A stretch of DNA of 64,000 nucleotides from Pseudomonas piscis (GTDB lineage Bacteria; Pseudomonadota; Gammaproteobacteria; Pseudomonadales; Pseudomonadaceae). Shown here piece by piece: positions 1 through 8,102 of the stretch. Each line of letters starts with the position of its first letter. Within the stretch, counting starts at the first letter, position 1. The stretch covers positions 434,001 through 498,000 of the forward strand of contig NZ_WHUV01000004.1 in the NCBI RefSeq assembly GCF_009380155.1, read 5' to 3'. The notes beneath the pieces were generated by a model. The model did no database searches and had not been told where the DNA came from. It worked only from the letters and a program-made list of their open reading frames with translations. The translations under genes were made by a program, and so were the position numbers.

Positions 1-1479
1 CTGGTGCATGACCTGCGGGTCGAGTTGTTCAATAACCTGCTGATCCTGCCCAACCGCTACTTCGACAAGCACAACTCCGGGCATTTGATCTCGCGCATCA
101 CCTTCAACGTGACCATGGTCACGGGGGCGGCGACGGATGCGATCAAGGTGGTGATCCGTGAAGGCATGACGGTGGTGTTCCTGTTCGCTTCGCTGCTTTG
201 GATGAACTGGTTGCTGACCCTGGTGATGATCGCCATCTTGCCGCTGATCGCCATCATGGTGCGCACCGCCAGCAAGAAATTCCGCAAGCAGAGCAAAAAG
301 ATCCAGGTGGCCATGGGCGATGTGACCCATGTGGCATCGGAAACCATCCAGGGCTATCGCGTGGTGCGCAGCTTCGGCGGCGAGACCTACGAGCAGCAGC
401 GTTTCCTCGCGGCCAGCCAGGGCAACACCGACAAGCAACTGCGCATGACCCGCACCGGAGCGATCTACACCCCGCTGCTGCAACTGGTGATCTACAGCGC
501 CATGGCGATCCTGATGTTCCTGGTCCTGTACCTGCGTGGCGATGCCTCGGCCGGTGAGATGGTCGCCTACATCACCATGGCAGGCTTGCTGCCCAAACCG
601 ATCCGCCAGCTCTCCGAAGTCAGCTCCACGATCCAGCGTGGTGTCGCCGGTGCGGAAAGCATCTTCGAGCAACTGGACGTCGAGCCGGAAGTCGACCACG
701 GCACCGTCGAGCACGCCAGCATCAGCGGGCACCTGGAAGTTCGCAACCTGAGCTTTACCTACCCGGGAACCGAGCGTCAGGTGCTCGACGACATCAGCTT
801 CAGCGTGGAGCCCGGGAAGATGGTGGCATTGGTTGGGCGTTCCGGCAGTGGCAAGTCGACCCTGGCCAACCTGATCCCGCGGTTCTATCACCATGACAAG
901 GGCCAGATTCTCCTGGATGGCACCGAGATCGAGGAGTACCGCCTGCTGAACCTGCGCCGTCATATCGCCCAGGTCACCCAGCACGTAACGCTGTTCAGCG
1001 ACAGCGTGGCCAACAACATCGCCTATGGCGACCTGGCGGGAGCGCCCCGGGCGGATATCGAAAAGGCCGCCGCCGACGCCTATGCCATGGACTTCATCTC
1101 CCAGCTCCCGGAAGGCCTGGATACCCAGGTCGGAGAGAACGGCGTGCTGCTTTCCGGTGGTCAGCGCCAGCGGCTGGCGATTGCCCGGGCGCTGCTCAAG
1201 AACGCGCCGCTGCTGATCCTCGATGAGGCCACCTCGGCCCTGGACACCGAGTCCGAGCGACATATCCAGGCGGCGCTGGACAAGGTCATGAAAGGGCGTA
1301 CGACCCTGGTGATCGCCCACCGCCTGTCGACCATCGAGAAAGCCGACCTGATCCTGGTCATGGACCAGGGACGCATCGTCGAGCGTGGTACCCACGCCGA
1401 GTTGCTGGCAAAGAACGGCTACTACTCCAGGCTGCATGCCATGGGCCAGGAAGAACCCGCGCCTAGCGGAATCGCCTGA
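1..1479 (+). CDS. msbA: Lipid A export ATP-binding/permease protein MsbA (5' truncated by window edge)
   Basis: Half-size ABC exporter that flips lipid A-core across the inner membrane. The reading frame is already open at base 1, so the start codon lies outside the window; about 492 residues are visible against the usual ~600, so roughly the first 110 (first membrane helices) are missing. Visible parts are the remaining transmembrane helices (about residues 50-195) and a complete nucleotide-binding domain: Walker A GRSGSGKST (bases ~835-861), signature LSGGQRQR (~1150-1173), Walker B LLILDEAT and switch His in IAHRLST. The type IV exporter architecture, the Walker motifs and the LPS-core gene hldE just downstream all support MsbA over a generic multidrug exporter. 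Nothing looks broken. Confidence 0.93.
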   Translation: MVHDLRVELFNNLLILPNRYFDKHNSGHLISRITFNVTMVTGAATDAIKVVIREGMTVVFLFASLLWMNWLLTLVMIAILPLIAIMVRTASKKFRKQSKKIQVAMGDVTHVASETIQGYRVVRSFGGETYEQQRFLAASQGNTDKQLRMTRTGAIYTPLLQLVIYSAMAILMFLVLYLRGDASAGEMVAYITMAGLLPKPIRQLSEVSSTIQRGVAGAESIFEQLDVEPEVDHGTVEHASISGHLEVRNLSFTYPGTERQVLDDISFSVEPGKMVALVGRSGSGKSTLANLIPRFYHHDKGQILLDGTEIEEYRLLNLRRHIAQVTQHVTLFSDSVANNIAYGDLAGAPRADIEKAAADAYAMDFISQLPEGLDTQVGENGVLLSGGQRQRLAIARALLKNAPLLILDEATSALDTESERHIQAALDKVMKGRTTLVIAHRLSTIEKADLILVMDQGRIVERGTHAELLAKNGYYSRLHAMGQEEPAPSGIA

Positions 1480-1654
1480 TCCGCTCCGGGGGTGGCTCGC
1501 GTCGCCCCCGTCCCCTCGCCAGGTGACTAGCACTTTGGCAGCATTTGTAGCGTCTCCCTTACAGTCTTGACCAAGGCTAAATAATTTCGCGTTTGCCGCT
1601 TGTTATGGTTCCGCCCTGAATCTTCGAACAGATCGGGAAGGTCAACCTTCTCGT

Positions 1655-2371
1655 ATGAGAGGCGGAATGTTGCAGCGCTTTGTGTGGAAGTTATTGCCCA
1701 AGACCCAGCGACATTTCCTGCTTGGGCGCTTGTCGGTGGTGGACCGTCAGGTAGTGAACAAGTCCATGTCCGCCAATGTGTGTTTCCCTGCCCAGTTCTC
1801 CCGCCGTTCCTGTTTGTTCATCCACGTTCCCAAGTGCGCCGGAAGCAGCATCTGTTCAGCCCTGTTCGATGGCTGGATGCCCGGTCACTTGCCGTTGTAC
1901 TGGTACGAGCACCAGTTCCCCAGGATGTATGCCAGCAGCTTCAAGTTCGCCTTCGTCCGCGACCCCTTGGAGCGTGCCTATTCGGCCTACGCCTTCCTGC
2001 GTGGCAACTCGCTGGGGCGTCGGGACCGGGCGGCCCAGGAGCTGGTCGCGCACTACCGCGACTTCGATGACTTCATCGGTCGCTGGCTGCACCCGGAAAC
2101 CATCACCCGGCAGATGCACTTCGCTGCCCAGAGCGATTTCCTGGTGGACTCCCTGGGGCGCATGTCCCTGGACTTCATCGGCTACCAGGAGCATTTGCAA
2201 CGGGATTTCCAGCTGTTGTGCGAGCGGTTGGGTATCCAGGCGCAACTGCCCCATGTCAACGGAACCGTGCACCGTCATAGCACTCCCGTCCGGGAGTTGT
2301 GTTCGGTCCGCACCCGAAGGTTGGTACGTCGGGTCTATCAACGTGACTACGAGATGCTCGGTTATGAATGA
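1655..2371 (+). CDS. Sulfotransferase family protein (PAPS-dependent)
   Basis: Predicted to transfer sulfate from PAPS to an unknown acceptor; the 238-residue protein fits the Sulfotransfer_2 type. It shows the 5'-phosphosulfate-binding loop HVPKCAGSS (residues 57-65) and the 3'-phosphate-binding segment FVRDPLERAYSAY (100-112), the two family hallmarks. No signal peptide is evident, so it is probably cytoplasmic. The ATG at 1655 gives the longest product but has only a distant Shine-Dalgarno; an ATG at 1667, preceded by AGAGG, is a possible alternative. The stop overlaps the start of cysC by 8 bp, which indicates translational coupling with the enzyme that makes PAPS. The position between msbA and hldE suggests a cell-surface saccharide or lipid acceptor, but that is inference. 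Confidence 0.8.
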   Translation: MRGGMLQRFVWKLLPKTQRHFLLGRLSVVDRQVVNKSMSANVCFPAQFSRRSCLFIHVPKCAGSSICSALFDGWMPGHLPLYWYEHQFPRMYASSFKFAFVRDPLERAYSAYAFLRGNSLGRRDRAAQELVAHYRDFDDFIGRWLHPETITRQMHFAAQSDFLVDSLGRMSLDFIGYQEHLQRDFQLLCERLGIQAQLPHVNGTVHRHSTPVRELCSVRTRRLVRRVYQRDYEMLGYE

Positions 2372-2975
2372 ACCTGCCAGCATGTCTTTGCAGCAACCGC
2401 AGATCCGTCCCTACAACCTGACACTGTCGGCCGCTGCCCGGGCCGAACTCAAGCACCAGCAGCCCCGCTGCCTGTGGTTGACCGGCCTATCCGGAGCCGG
2501 CAAGTCGACCCTGGCCAACCTGCTGGAGCTGCGGCTAAACGAACTGGGCATGCATACCTTCGTCCTTGATGGCGACAATGTACGCAGTGGCCTGTGCCGG
2601 GATCTGGGAATGGGTGTCGAGGCGCGCAAGGAAAATATTCGGCGCATGGCCGAGGTGGCACGGCTGATGGTGGAGGCCGGGCTGGTGGTGATCGTCGCGG
2701 CGATCTCGCCGTTTCGCGCCGAGCGCGATGCCGCTCGGGCGCTGTTCGCCCCCGGGCAGTTCCTGGAAGTTCATGTGAGCACGCCATTCGATGCCTGTGC
2801 TCTGCGCGATCCCAAGGGCCTTTACCGGGCCGCGCGGGAAGGACGGATCAAGGACTTCACCGGGCTCGACAGTCCCTATGAGGAGCCGCTCGAAGCCGAT
2901 TGCCGGATCGATACCGCAAGCATGGCGTTGCCCGAGGCGATCCGTTGCCTGCTGCAGCTTTTGCAGCGCAAATGA
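2364..2975 (+). CDS. cysC: Adenylylsulfate (APS) kinase CysC
   Basis: Phosphorylates adenosine 5'-phosphosulfate at the 3' position to give PAPS. The 203-residue protein carries the P-loop GLSGAGKST (residues 41-49), the LDGDNVRSGLC substrate segment, ISPFRAER with the APS-kinase serine, and the lid DPKGLYRAAREG followed by FTGLDSPYEEP, so all core elements are intact. It is a stand-alone kinase with no CysN GTPase domain. The chosen ATG at 2364 overlaps the upstream sulfotransferase by 8 bp; a second in-frame ATG lies at 2382. The overlap suggests this copy makes PAPS for the neighbouring sulfotransferase rather than for bulk sulfate assimilation, which in pseudomonads generally uses a CysNC-type enzyme encoded elsewhere (inference). 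Confidence 0.93.
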   Translation: MNEPASMSLQQPQIRPYNLTLSAAARAELKHQQPRCLWLTGLSGAGKSTLANLLELRLNELGMHTFVLDGDNVRSGLCRDLGMGVEARKENIRRMAEVARLMVEAGLVVIVAAISPFRAERDAARALFAPGQFLEVHVSTPFDACALRDPKGLYRAAREGRIKDFTGLDSPYEEPLEADCRIDTASMALPEAIRCLLQLLQRK

Positions 2976-3034
2976 GCAAGGTCAATTCTTCGTCGGAGCC
3001 ACGCAAGCCATAGAACTAGGCGGCGCCAACCCTG

Positions 3035-3043
3035 TGCTAATAT
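3035..3043 (+). promoter_or_regulatory. Possible extended -10 promoter of hldE
   Basis: A TG-n-TAATAT extended -10 element lies 34 bases before the hldE ATG in the 102-base gap after cysC. No good -35 hexamer is visible at the expected distance, as is allowed for extended -10 promoters. This would let hldE be expressed independently of msbA-cysC. Confidence 0.4.
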
Positions 3044-3077
3044 CGCGCCCCTGTTCATTTTGTATGTGGGATGCTCC

Positions 3078-4511
3078 ATGAAGTTGTCCATGCCGCGATT
3101 CGATCAAGCCCCCGTCTTGGTGGTCGGCGATGTCATGCTCGACCGTTACTGGCATGGTGGTACCTCACGGATTTCCCCTGAGGCGCCGGTGCCGGTAGTC
3201 AAGGTCGAGCAGATCGAGGACCGCCCGGGCGGTGCCGCCAACGTTGCCCTGAACATCGCCGCCCTTGGCGCGCCGGCCTCGCTGGTCGGGGTGACCGGCG
3301 ACGACGAGGCTGCCGACAGCCTGGCCAACAGCCTGCAGGGTGCTGGCGTGCGGGCCTTGTTCCAGCGCATCAAGCACCAGCCGACCATCGTCAAGCTGCG
3401 GGTCATGAGCCGTCACCAGCAGTTGCTGCGTATCGATTTCGAAGAACCCTTCGCCACCGACGCCCTGGCCCTGGCAGCCGAGGTCGACACCTTGCTGGAC
3501 GGCATCAAGGTGCTGGTGCTGTCCGACTATGGCAAAGGTGCGCTGCGTAATCACCAGGTGCTGATCGCCGCCGCCCGGGCCCGCGGCATCCCGGTGCTGG
3601 CCGACCCCAAGGGCAAGGATTTCTCCATCTACCGTGGCGCCAGCCTGATCACGCCGAACCTCAGTGAGTTCGAAACCATCGTTGGCGGCTGCGCCGACGA
3701 GCATGAGCTGGTCAGCAAGGGTGCCAAGCTCATGCACGACCTGGAGCTGGGTGCGCTGCTGGTGACCCGTGGCGAGCACGGCATGACCCTGCTGCGCCCG
3801 GATCATCCGCCCCTGCACCTGCCGGCCCGAGCCCGCGAAGTGTTCGATGTCACCGGTGCCGGGGATACCGTGATTTCCACCCTGGCGGCGGCGATCGCTG
3901 CTGGCGAGGAATTGCCCCATGCGGTGGGCCTGGCCAACCTGGCAGCGGGTATCGTGGTCGGTAAGCTGGGGACCGCGGCCATCAGCGCTCCCGAGCTGCG
4001 TCGGGCGATCCAGCGCGAAGAAGGCTCCGAGCGCGGCGTGCTGAGCCTCGACCAGTTGCTGCTGGCCATCGACGACGCGCGGGCGCACAACGAGAAGATC
4101 GTGTTCACCAATGGCTGCTTCGACATTCTCCATGCCGGACACGTGACCTACCTCGAGCAGGCCCGGGCCCAGGGCGATCGCCTGATCGTGGCGATCAACG
4201 ACGACGCTTCGGTCAGCCGGCTCAAGGGCCCGGGCCGGCCGATCAATAGCGTCGACCGGCGCATGGCGGTCCTGGCTGGGCTGGGTGCGGTGGACTGGGT
4301 GATCAGCTTCCCCGAGGGCACCCCGGAAAACCTGCTGGCCCAGGTGCGTCCGGACGTTCTGGTCAAGGGCGGCGACTACGGCATCGACCAGGTGGTCGGG
4401 GCCGATATCGTCAAGGCCTATGGCGGTACGGTGAAGGTGTTGGGGCTGGTGGAGAACAGCTCGACCACCGCCATCGTCGAAAAGATCCGCAAGACCGACA
4501 AGGCCCAGTGA
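3078..4511 (+). CDS. hldE: Bifunctional heptose 7-phosphate kinase / heptose 1-phosphate adenyltransferase
   Basis: Makes ADP-heptose precursor for the LPS inner core: the N-terminal half phosphorylates heptose 7-phosphate, the C-terminal half adenylylates heptose 1-phosphate. The 477-residue product has a PfkB/ribokinase domain (about 10-315) ending with the anion-hole signature DVTGAGDTVIS, and a nucleotidyltransferase domain starting at FTNGCFDILHAGHVTYLEQA with the HxGH motif (about 345-477). The ATG at 3078 is preferred over the in-frame TTG at 3060 because the family begins close to MKLSMPRF. Length is normal for a fused HldE. It follows msbA and the sulfation pair and ends in a strong terminator. 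Confidence 0.97.
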   Translation: MKLSMPRFDQAPVLVVGDVMLDRYWHGGTSRISPEAPVPVVKVEQIEDRPGGAANVALNIAALGAPASLVGVTGDDEAADSLANSLQGAGVRALFQRIKHQPTIVKLRVMSRHQQLLRIDFEEPFATDALALAAEVDTLLDGIKVLVLSDYGKGALRNHQVLIAAARARGIPVLADPKGKDFSIYRGASLITPNLSEFETIVGGCADEHELVSKGAKLMHDLELGALLVTRGEHGMTLLRPDHPPLHLPARAREVFDVTGAGDTVISTLAAAIAAGEELPHAVGLANLAAGIVVGKLGTAAISAPELRRAIQREEGSERGVLSLDQLLLAIDDARAHNEKIVFTNGCFDILHAGHVTYLEQARAQGDRLIVAINDDASVSRLKGPGRPINSVDRRMAVLAGLGAVDWVISFPEGTPENLLAQVRPDVLVKGGDYGIDQVVGADIVKAYGGTVKVLGLVENSSTTAIVEKIRKTDKAQ

Positions 4512-4529
4512 GGCTCCTGTGCTGAATCA

Positions 4530-4557
4530 CGGCGCCCCTTGGGGCGCCGTTTTTTTT
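4530..4557 (+). terminator. Rho-independent terminator of hldE
   Basis: A 9-bp perfect GC stem (CGGCGCCCC / GGGGCGCCG) with a 2-base loop is followed by eight T. The T-run contains the first bases of the complementary stop codon of the convergent minus-strand gene ending at 4556, so the two genes abut at this hairpin. Confidence 0.92.
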
Positions 4558-5527
4558 AGCCCTGGCGCCGGTTCTTGGCGGGCACCATCTTGCGCAGGAT
4601 CTGCCGTGCCTTGCCGGTCAGGCGTGCCAGCTGGGTGTCCTTTTCCGCCTCGCTCAGGCCGCGCTGCCTGAGCCAGTCCTTCCAGCGAATCCGCTCATCG
4701 CCGACCACCCAGCCTTCCTGCTGGGCGAAGCTCTCCGCCAGGTACAGGCCGCGGGTGCTGGCCGGATGCAGTTGATCCTTCTTCAGGGTGTACAGCTCGG
4801 CGCAGGGCTGGCCGTTTTCCAGGGGCATCAGGTACAGGTCGGGACGCTTGCGATCCAGGCGGGCCACCAGTTGGTCGCCCTCCAGGCGTTCGTCGACATG
4901 GAACAGGCTCAGGGACTTGGCTTCCTTGGGGACATCCAGGCGCAGGTCGTAGATCAGTTGCAGCGAGGCGGTGGGCAGGTGCACGTAGGCCCGGGGGCGT
5001 TCCAGCAAGTGCAGGTTGGCGCAGCGAACCGGGCGCGCCGCGCCGGACAGCGGGGTCAGGCGAAAGTGTGGCGTCTCGCGGTAATGCAGGGCCCCGGCAT
5101 AGGGCGCCGGCAGCCAGGTATCGTTGAAGCGCCCGGCCAGCCAGCCTTCCGGGGTTTCCAGCAGGCATTCCTCGGCGATTTCCTGGATAGCGGTGTGCAG
5201 CGGCAGGTTCAGCTCGTGGGCCGGCACGTAGCCGGAGATCAGCTTCAGGACCACATCGCCACGGTCCTGGCGGCGCTGGCGCACCAGCACCCAATAGTCG
5301 CGATTCTGCCAGTGCAGGGTCAGGCGTACCGAGACCCCGAGGTTCGCCAGTTCCAGGGCGAAGCGCTCGTTGTCGGCAACGCTCACCGGGCGCCGGCGTT
5401 GCAGGGTCTGGGCGAAGTTCAGCGGCATGCCGACGCTCTGGTAGCAGAGCCCTTCGGGAGTCGCTTCGACGAACAGGGGCAAGGTCTTGAAGTTGCTGGG
5501 GTTCTTTCTGATCAGCGGTCGCGACAT
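4556..5527 (-). CDS. Conserved protein with divergent Nudix box, function unknown
   Basis: A 323-residue soluble protein. To my recollection such Pseudomonas proteins are sometimes labelled metal ABC transporter ATPase, but I see no Walker A, signature or Walker B motif, so that label is unsupported. Residues 78-125 resemble a Nudix fold: strand YWVLVRQRR, then G99, E105 and QEIAEECLL (115-123), which matches the Nudix pattern REUxEExGU except that the leading Arg is Gln, the Gly is Leu and the spacer after E105 is two residues longer. The catalytic-type Glu pair (119-120) is kept. No signal peptide or membrane helix is seen. It is the last gene of a minus-strand run behind an aldo/keto reductase (41-base gap). 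A diphosphate hydrolase role is possible but unproven. Confidence 0.75.
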   Translation of the reverse strand: MSRPLIRKNPSNFKTLPLFVEATPEGLCYQSVGMPLNFAQTLQRRRPVSVADNERFALELANLGVSVRLTLHWQNRDYWVLVRQRRQDRGDVVLKLISGYVPAHELNLPLHTAIQEIAEECLLETPEGWLAGRFNDTWLPAPYAGALHYRETPHFRLTPLSGAARPVRCANLHLLERPRAYVHLPTASLQLIYDLRLDVPKEAKSLSLFHVDERLEGDQLVARLDRKRPDLYLMPLENGQPCAELYTLKKDQLHPASTRGLYLAESFAQQEGWVVGDERIRWKDWLRQRGLSEAEKDTQLARLTGKARQILRKMVPAKNRRQG

Positions 5528-5568
5528 CTCGGCTCCTTCCTGCGTCGGGGGCGGCCGCCTCGGCGGCG

Positions 5569-6381
5569 TCAGTTCTTGCCCAGGACCTGTGCCACGGTTG
5601 TCACGTTGTGGGCCAGGTGCAGTGGATTGATGGTCCCGACGATAGCACTGGCGACACCGGGCTGGTCAAACAGCAGCTCGAAACTGGCCCGTACCGGATC
5701 GGTGCCCGGGCTCAGGCAGACGTGGCCGCTGGCCAGGGCCTTCTTCACCAGGATGCCCTTGTGGTGGGCGGCGGCATAGTCAATGACCGCCTTCTCCGCC
5801 TGTTCGTTCAGATTGTAGGTAACCATGGCGCAATCGCCTTGCTCCAGGGCCTTCAGGCCGCCGTCGACGGTCTTGCCGGAGAAGCCGAAGCCGCGGATCT
5901 TGCCCTCTTGCTTGAGCTGGGCGAGGACCTGGTAGGCCGCGCTGTGCTCGAGGATTTCCAGGTCGTTGCCGTCGGAGTGCACCAGCACCAGGTCGATGAA
6001 GTCGGTTTCCAGGCGCTGCAGGCTGCGCTCCACCGAGAGCCGGGTATGGGCGGCGCTGAAATCGTGGCGGGAGACGCCATCGGCGAACTCCTCGCCGACC
6101 TTGCTGACGATCACCCACTCATGGCGCTGGCCGCGCAACAGTGGGCCCAGGCGCTCTTCGCTGCGGCCATAGGCCGGGGCGGTGTCGATCAGGTTGATGC
6201 CCAGGTCGCGGGTCAGCTTGAGCAGCATCCGTGCCTGTTGGTCGTCCGGGATCTGGAAGCCGTTGGGGTACTTGACTCCCTGGTCGCGGCCCAGCTTGAC
6301 CGTGCCCAGGCCCAGGGGCGAAACCAGCAGGCCGGTGCTGCCCAGCGGGCGATGCAGATCGTGCAGGGTGAGTTGGCTCAT
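5569..6381 (-). CDS. Aldo/keto reductase
   Basis: NAD(P)H-dependent carbonyl reductase of the AKR superfamily, 270 residues, slightly short for the family (about 280-330). The catalytic tetrad can be placed: Asp and Tyr in LIDTAPAYGRSEERLG, Lys in IVSKVGEEF, His in LVLVHSDGND. The N-terminal GLGTVKLGRDQG strand is also typical. It starts inside the end of the upstream FAD oxidoreductase gene (4-base ATGA-type overlap), so the two are translationally coupled and may act on related substrates; the substrate cannot be read from sequence. Confidence 0.88.
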   Translation of the reverse strand: MSQLTLHDLHRPLGSTGLLVSPLGLGTVKLGRDQGVKYPNGFQIPDDQQARMLLKLTRDLGINLIDTAPAYGRSEERLGPLLRGQRHEWVIVSKVGEEFADGVSRHDFSAAHTRLSVERSLQRLETDFIDLVLVHSDGNDLEILEHSAAYQVLAQLKQEGKIRGFGFSGKTVDGGLKALEQGDCAMVTYNLNEQAEKAVIDYAAAHHKGILVKKALASGHVCLSPGTDPVRASFELLFDQPGVASAIVGTINPLHLAHNVTTVAQVLGKN

Positions 6382-7553
6382 GGCAGCAGTTGCTCCCAGG
6401 CCGGTTGGCCGAGCGGCGGGCGCGGCAGTTCCGGCAGCGGATCGCCGTGGGCCGGGCGGATACCATCACGTTCCAGGGCCGCCAGGACCCGGTCGGCGAA
6501 GTCCGGGGCCAGGGCCAGCTTGGTCGGCCAGCCCACCAGCAGGCGATCCTGTTCGGCGAGAAAGGCGTTGTCCGGGCGGACCAGGCCGGACTGTGCCGGT
6601 TCGGCGCGATCCACCCGCAAGGTGGCCCATTGCGCCTGGCTGAGGTCGACCCAGGGCAGCAGTTGGGCCAGTTCCTTCTGGGCGGCGGCGATCTGCGCCG
6701 CCGGTTCCCGGGCCACGCCCTCGGCCTCGGCGAGATCGCCGCCCAGGTACCAGACCCACTGGCCATCGGCGGCCGGGTGAGTAGTGACAGTGATCCGCGG
6801 CTTGGGGCCACCGCCCAGGCAGTGGGCGTACAGCGGCTTGAGGGTCGTGCCCTTGACCAGCACCATGTGCAGCGGCCGGCGCTGCATGGCCGGTTGTTCC
6901 AGACCCAGGGCCTGGAGCAGGTCGGCGGTGCCGGCGCCGGCACTGAGGACGATGCGCTGGGCGCGGATCTCGCGCTCATCGACCCGCAGTCCCGCCAGCT
7001 GGCCGTTTTCCACCAGGGGCTGGATTCGCTGGCCGGCCAGCAGGCTGTCGCCGGCCAGCTGGGCCAGGCGCTCGATGAGGCTGGGGACATCCACTACCAG
7101 TTCGGCCAGGCGGTAGACCTTGCCCTTGAAGCGCTTGTCCTGCAGGGCTGGCGGCAGTTGCTCGCCCTTGACCTGGTCGACCCGGCCACGCACGGCCTTG
7201 CTGGCGAAGAAGCTGGTGAGGTTGCCGGCCAGGGTGCCGGGGGACCAGAGATAGTGGGCCTCGGACAACAGGCGCACGCCGGCCAGGTCCAGCTCGCCAT
7301 TGCCGGCCAGGGCCTCGCGCCAGCGCCGCGGCATGTCGGCGATGGCCTCCGAGGCGCCGGTGAGGGCTCCATGCAGGGCGTACTTGGCGCCACCGTGGAT
7401 GATCCCCTGGGACTTGACGCTCTGTCCGCCGCCGAGGCTGGCGTTCTCCACCAGGACAGTGGAAAAGCCCTGGCGTCGCAGGCGAGCGTTGAGCCAGAGA
7501 CCGGCGACGCCTGCGCCGACGATCAGCACATCGGTGGAAATAGCGGATGGCAT
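6378..7553 (-). CDS. FAD-dependent oxidoreductase (DAO/glycine-oxidase type)
   Basis: A 391-residue flavoprotein of the D-amino-acid-oxidase fold. The dinucleotide-binding motif VLIVGAGVAGLW sits right at the N-terminus (residues ~8-19), and SAGAGTADLL in the middle is the second FAD-contacting segment. The ATG at 7553 (MPSAISTD) is chosen; the frame extends 18 codons further upstream, but that extension lies in repeat-like DNA and does not look like protein. The stop overlaps the start of the aldo/keto reductase gene by 4 bases. The substrate is unknown. Confidence 0.88.
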   Translation of the reverse strand: MPSAISTDVLIVGAGVAGLWLNARLRRQGFSTVLVENASLGGGQSVKSQGIIHGGAKYALHGALTGASEAIADMPRRWREALAGNGELDLAGVRLLSEAHYLWSPGTLAGNLTSFFASKAVRGRVDQVKGEQLPPALQDKRFKGKVYRLAELVVDVPSLIERLAQLAGDSLLAGQRIQPLVENGQLAGLRVDEREIRAQRIVLSAGAGTADLLQALGLEQPAMQRRPLHMVLVKGTTLKPLYAHCLGGGPKPRITVTTHPAADGQWVWYLGGDLAEAEGVAREPAAQIAAAQKELAQLLPWVDLSQAQWATLRVDRAEPAQSGLVRPDNAFLAEQDRLLVGWPTKLALAPDFADRVLAALERDGIRPAHGDPLPELPRPPLGQPAWEQLLP

Positions 7554-7577
7554 GCAGCAACCTCGGAGAACCAATCG

Positions 7578-7665
7578 AAGCCGCAAGTTTCTAGCTTCAA
7601 GCCTCAAGCTGCAAGCAACAACCGGCGCTTGCGCCTTCTTGTCGCTCGCGGCTTGCCGTTGTCTT
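7578..7665. repeat. Intergenic repeat-like inverted sequence
   Basis: Between the oxidoreductase and SMR genes lies CAAGC/GCTTG-rich DNA with a left part rich in AAGC and TCAAGC words and a right part with GCGGCTTGCC words. It resembles the hairpin at 14186-14229 after thiC. This kind of intergenic element is common in fluorescent pseudomonads; boundaries are approximate. Confidence 0.45.
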
Positions 7666-7998
7666 TCAGTGGCCGGCGGTCTTGGAGAACAGCTGGATCA
7701 CCGCCACGCCAAGGACGATCAACGCCATGCCCAGCATGGCCGGGACATCCAGCTTCTGGCCGTAGAGCACCAGCGCGGCGATGCTGACCATGACGATTCC
7801 CAGGCCTGACCACACGGCATAGGCCACGCCCACCGGGACCGTGCGCATCACCAGGGTCAGCATCCAGAAGGCCACGCCGTAGCCGGCGATGACCAACAGC
7901 AGCGGCTGCGGGGTACTCAGGCCCTTGACCGCTTTGAGAGAAACAGTGGCGATCACTTCCGCGCAGATGGCGATGGCCAGGTAGTAGTAAGCGTTCAT
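7666..7998 (-). CDS. Small multidrug resistance (SMR/EmrE-type) transporter
   Basis: A 110-residue, four-helix inner-membrane protein of the DMT superfamily that functions as a dimer exchanging cationic drugs or guanidinium-type compounds for protons. The essential membrane Glu is present as E14 in IAICAEVIATVSLK, and the GVAYAVWSGLG loop is the family signature. The ATG at 7998 is chosen because it has the sequence GAGGA seven bases upstream; the 14-codon extension upstream is unlikely. It is divergent from a LysR gene 104 bases away, with an operator-like palindrome between. EmrE-like versus Gdx-like specificity cannot be settled here. Confidence 0.92.
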   Translation of the reverse strand: MNAYYYLAIAICAEVIATVSLKAVKGLSTPQPLLLVIAGYGVAFWMLTLVMRTVPVGVAYAVWSGLGIVMVSIAALVLYGQKLDVPAMLGMALIVLGVAVIQLFSKTAGH

Positions 7999-8073
7999 GG
8001 GAGGGTCCTCGTGACAGGGGCTGCTTTCTGGGGTCGGCATTCTAGTGCTTGCCCAGATGGGGTAAAGTCATTT

Positions 8074-8094
8074 CCTATCTGAATAATAGATAGG
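8074..8094. promoter_or_regulatory. LysR-type operator candidate between SMR and LysR genes
   Basis: A perfect inverted repeat, CCTATCT - 7 bases - AGATAGG, contains the classical LysR-family half-site arrangement ATC-N9-GAT (8077-8091). It ends 8 bases before the LysR start codon and lies in the divergent SMR/LysR intergenic region, the expected place for autoregulation and control of the transporter. Confidence 0.65.
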
Positions 8095-8102
8095 GTCGCT
8101 CC

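Noticed and set aside
1480..1654. Promoter or terminator between msbA and the sulfotransferase gene
   Set aside because: A GGGGG/CCCCC pairing near 1488-1510 and an AATAAT near 1581 exist, but stem quality and -35 spacing are too poor to call.
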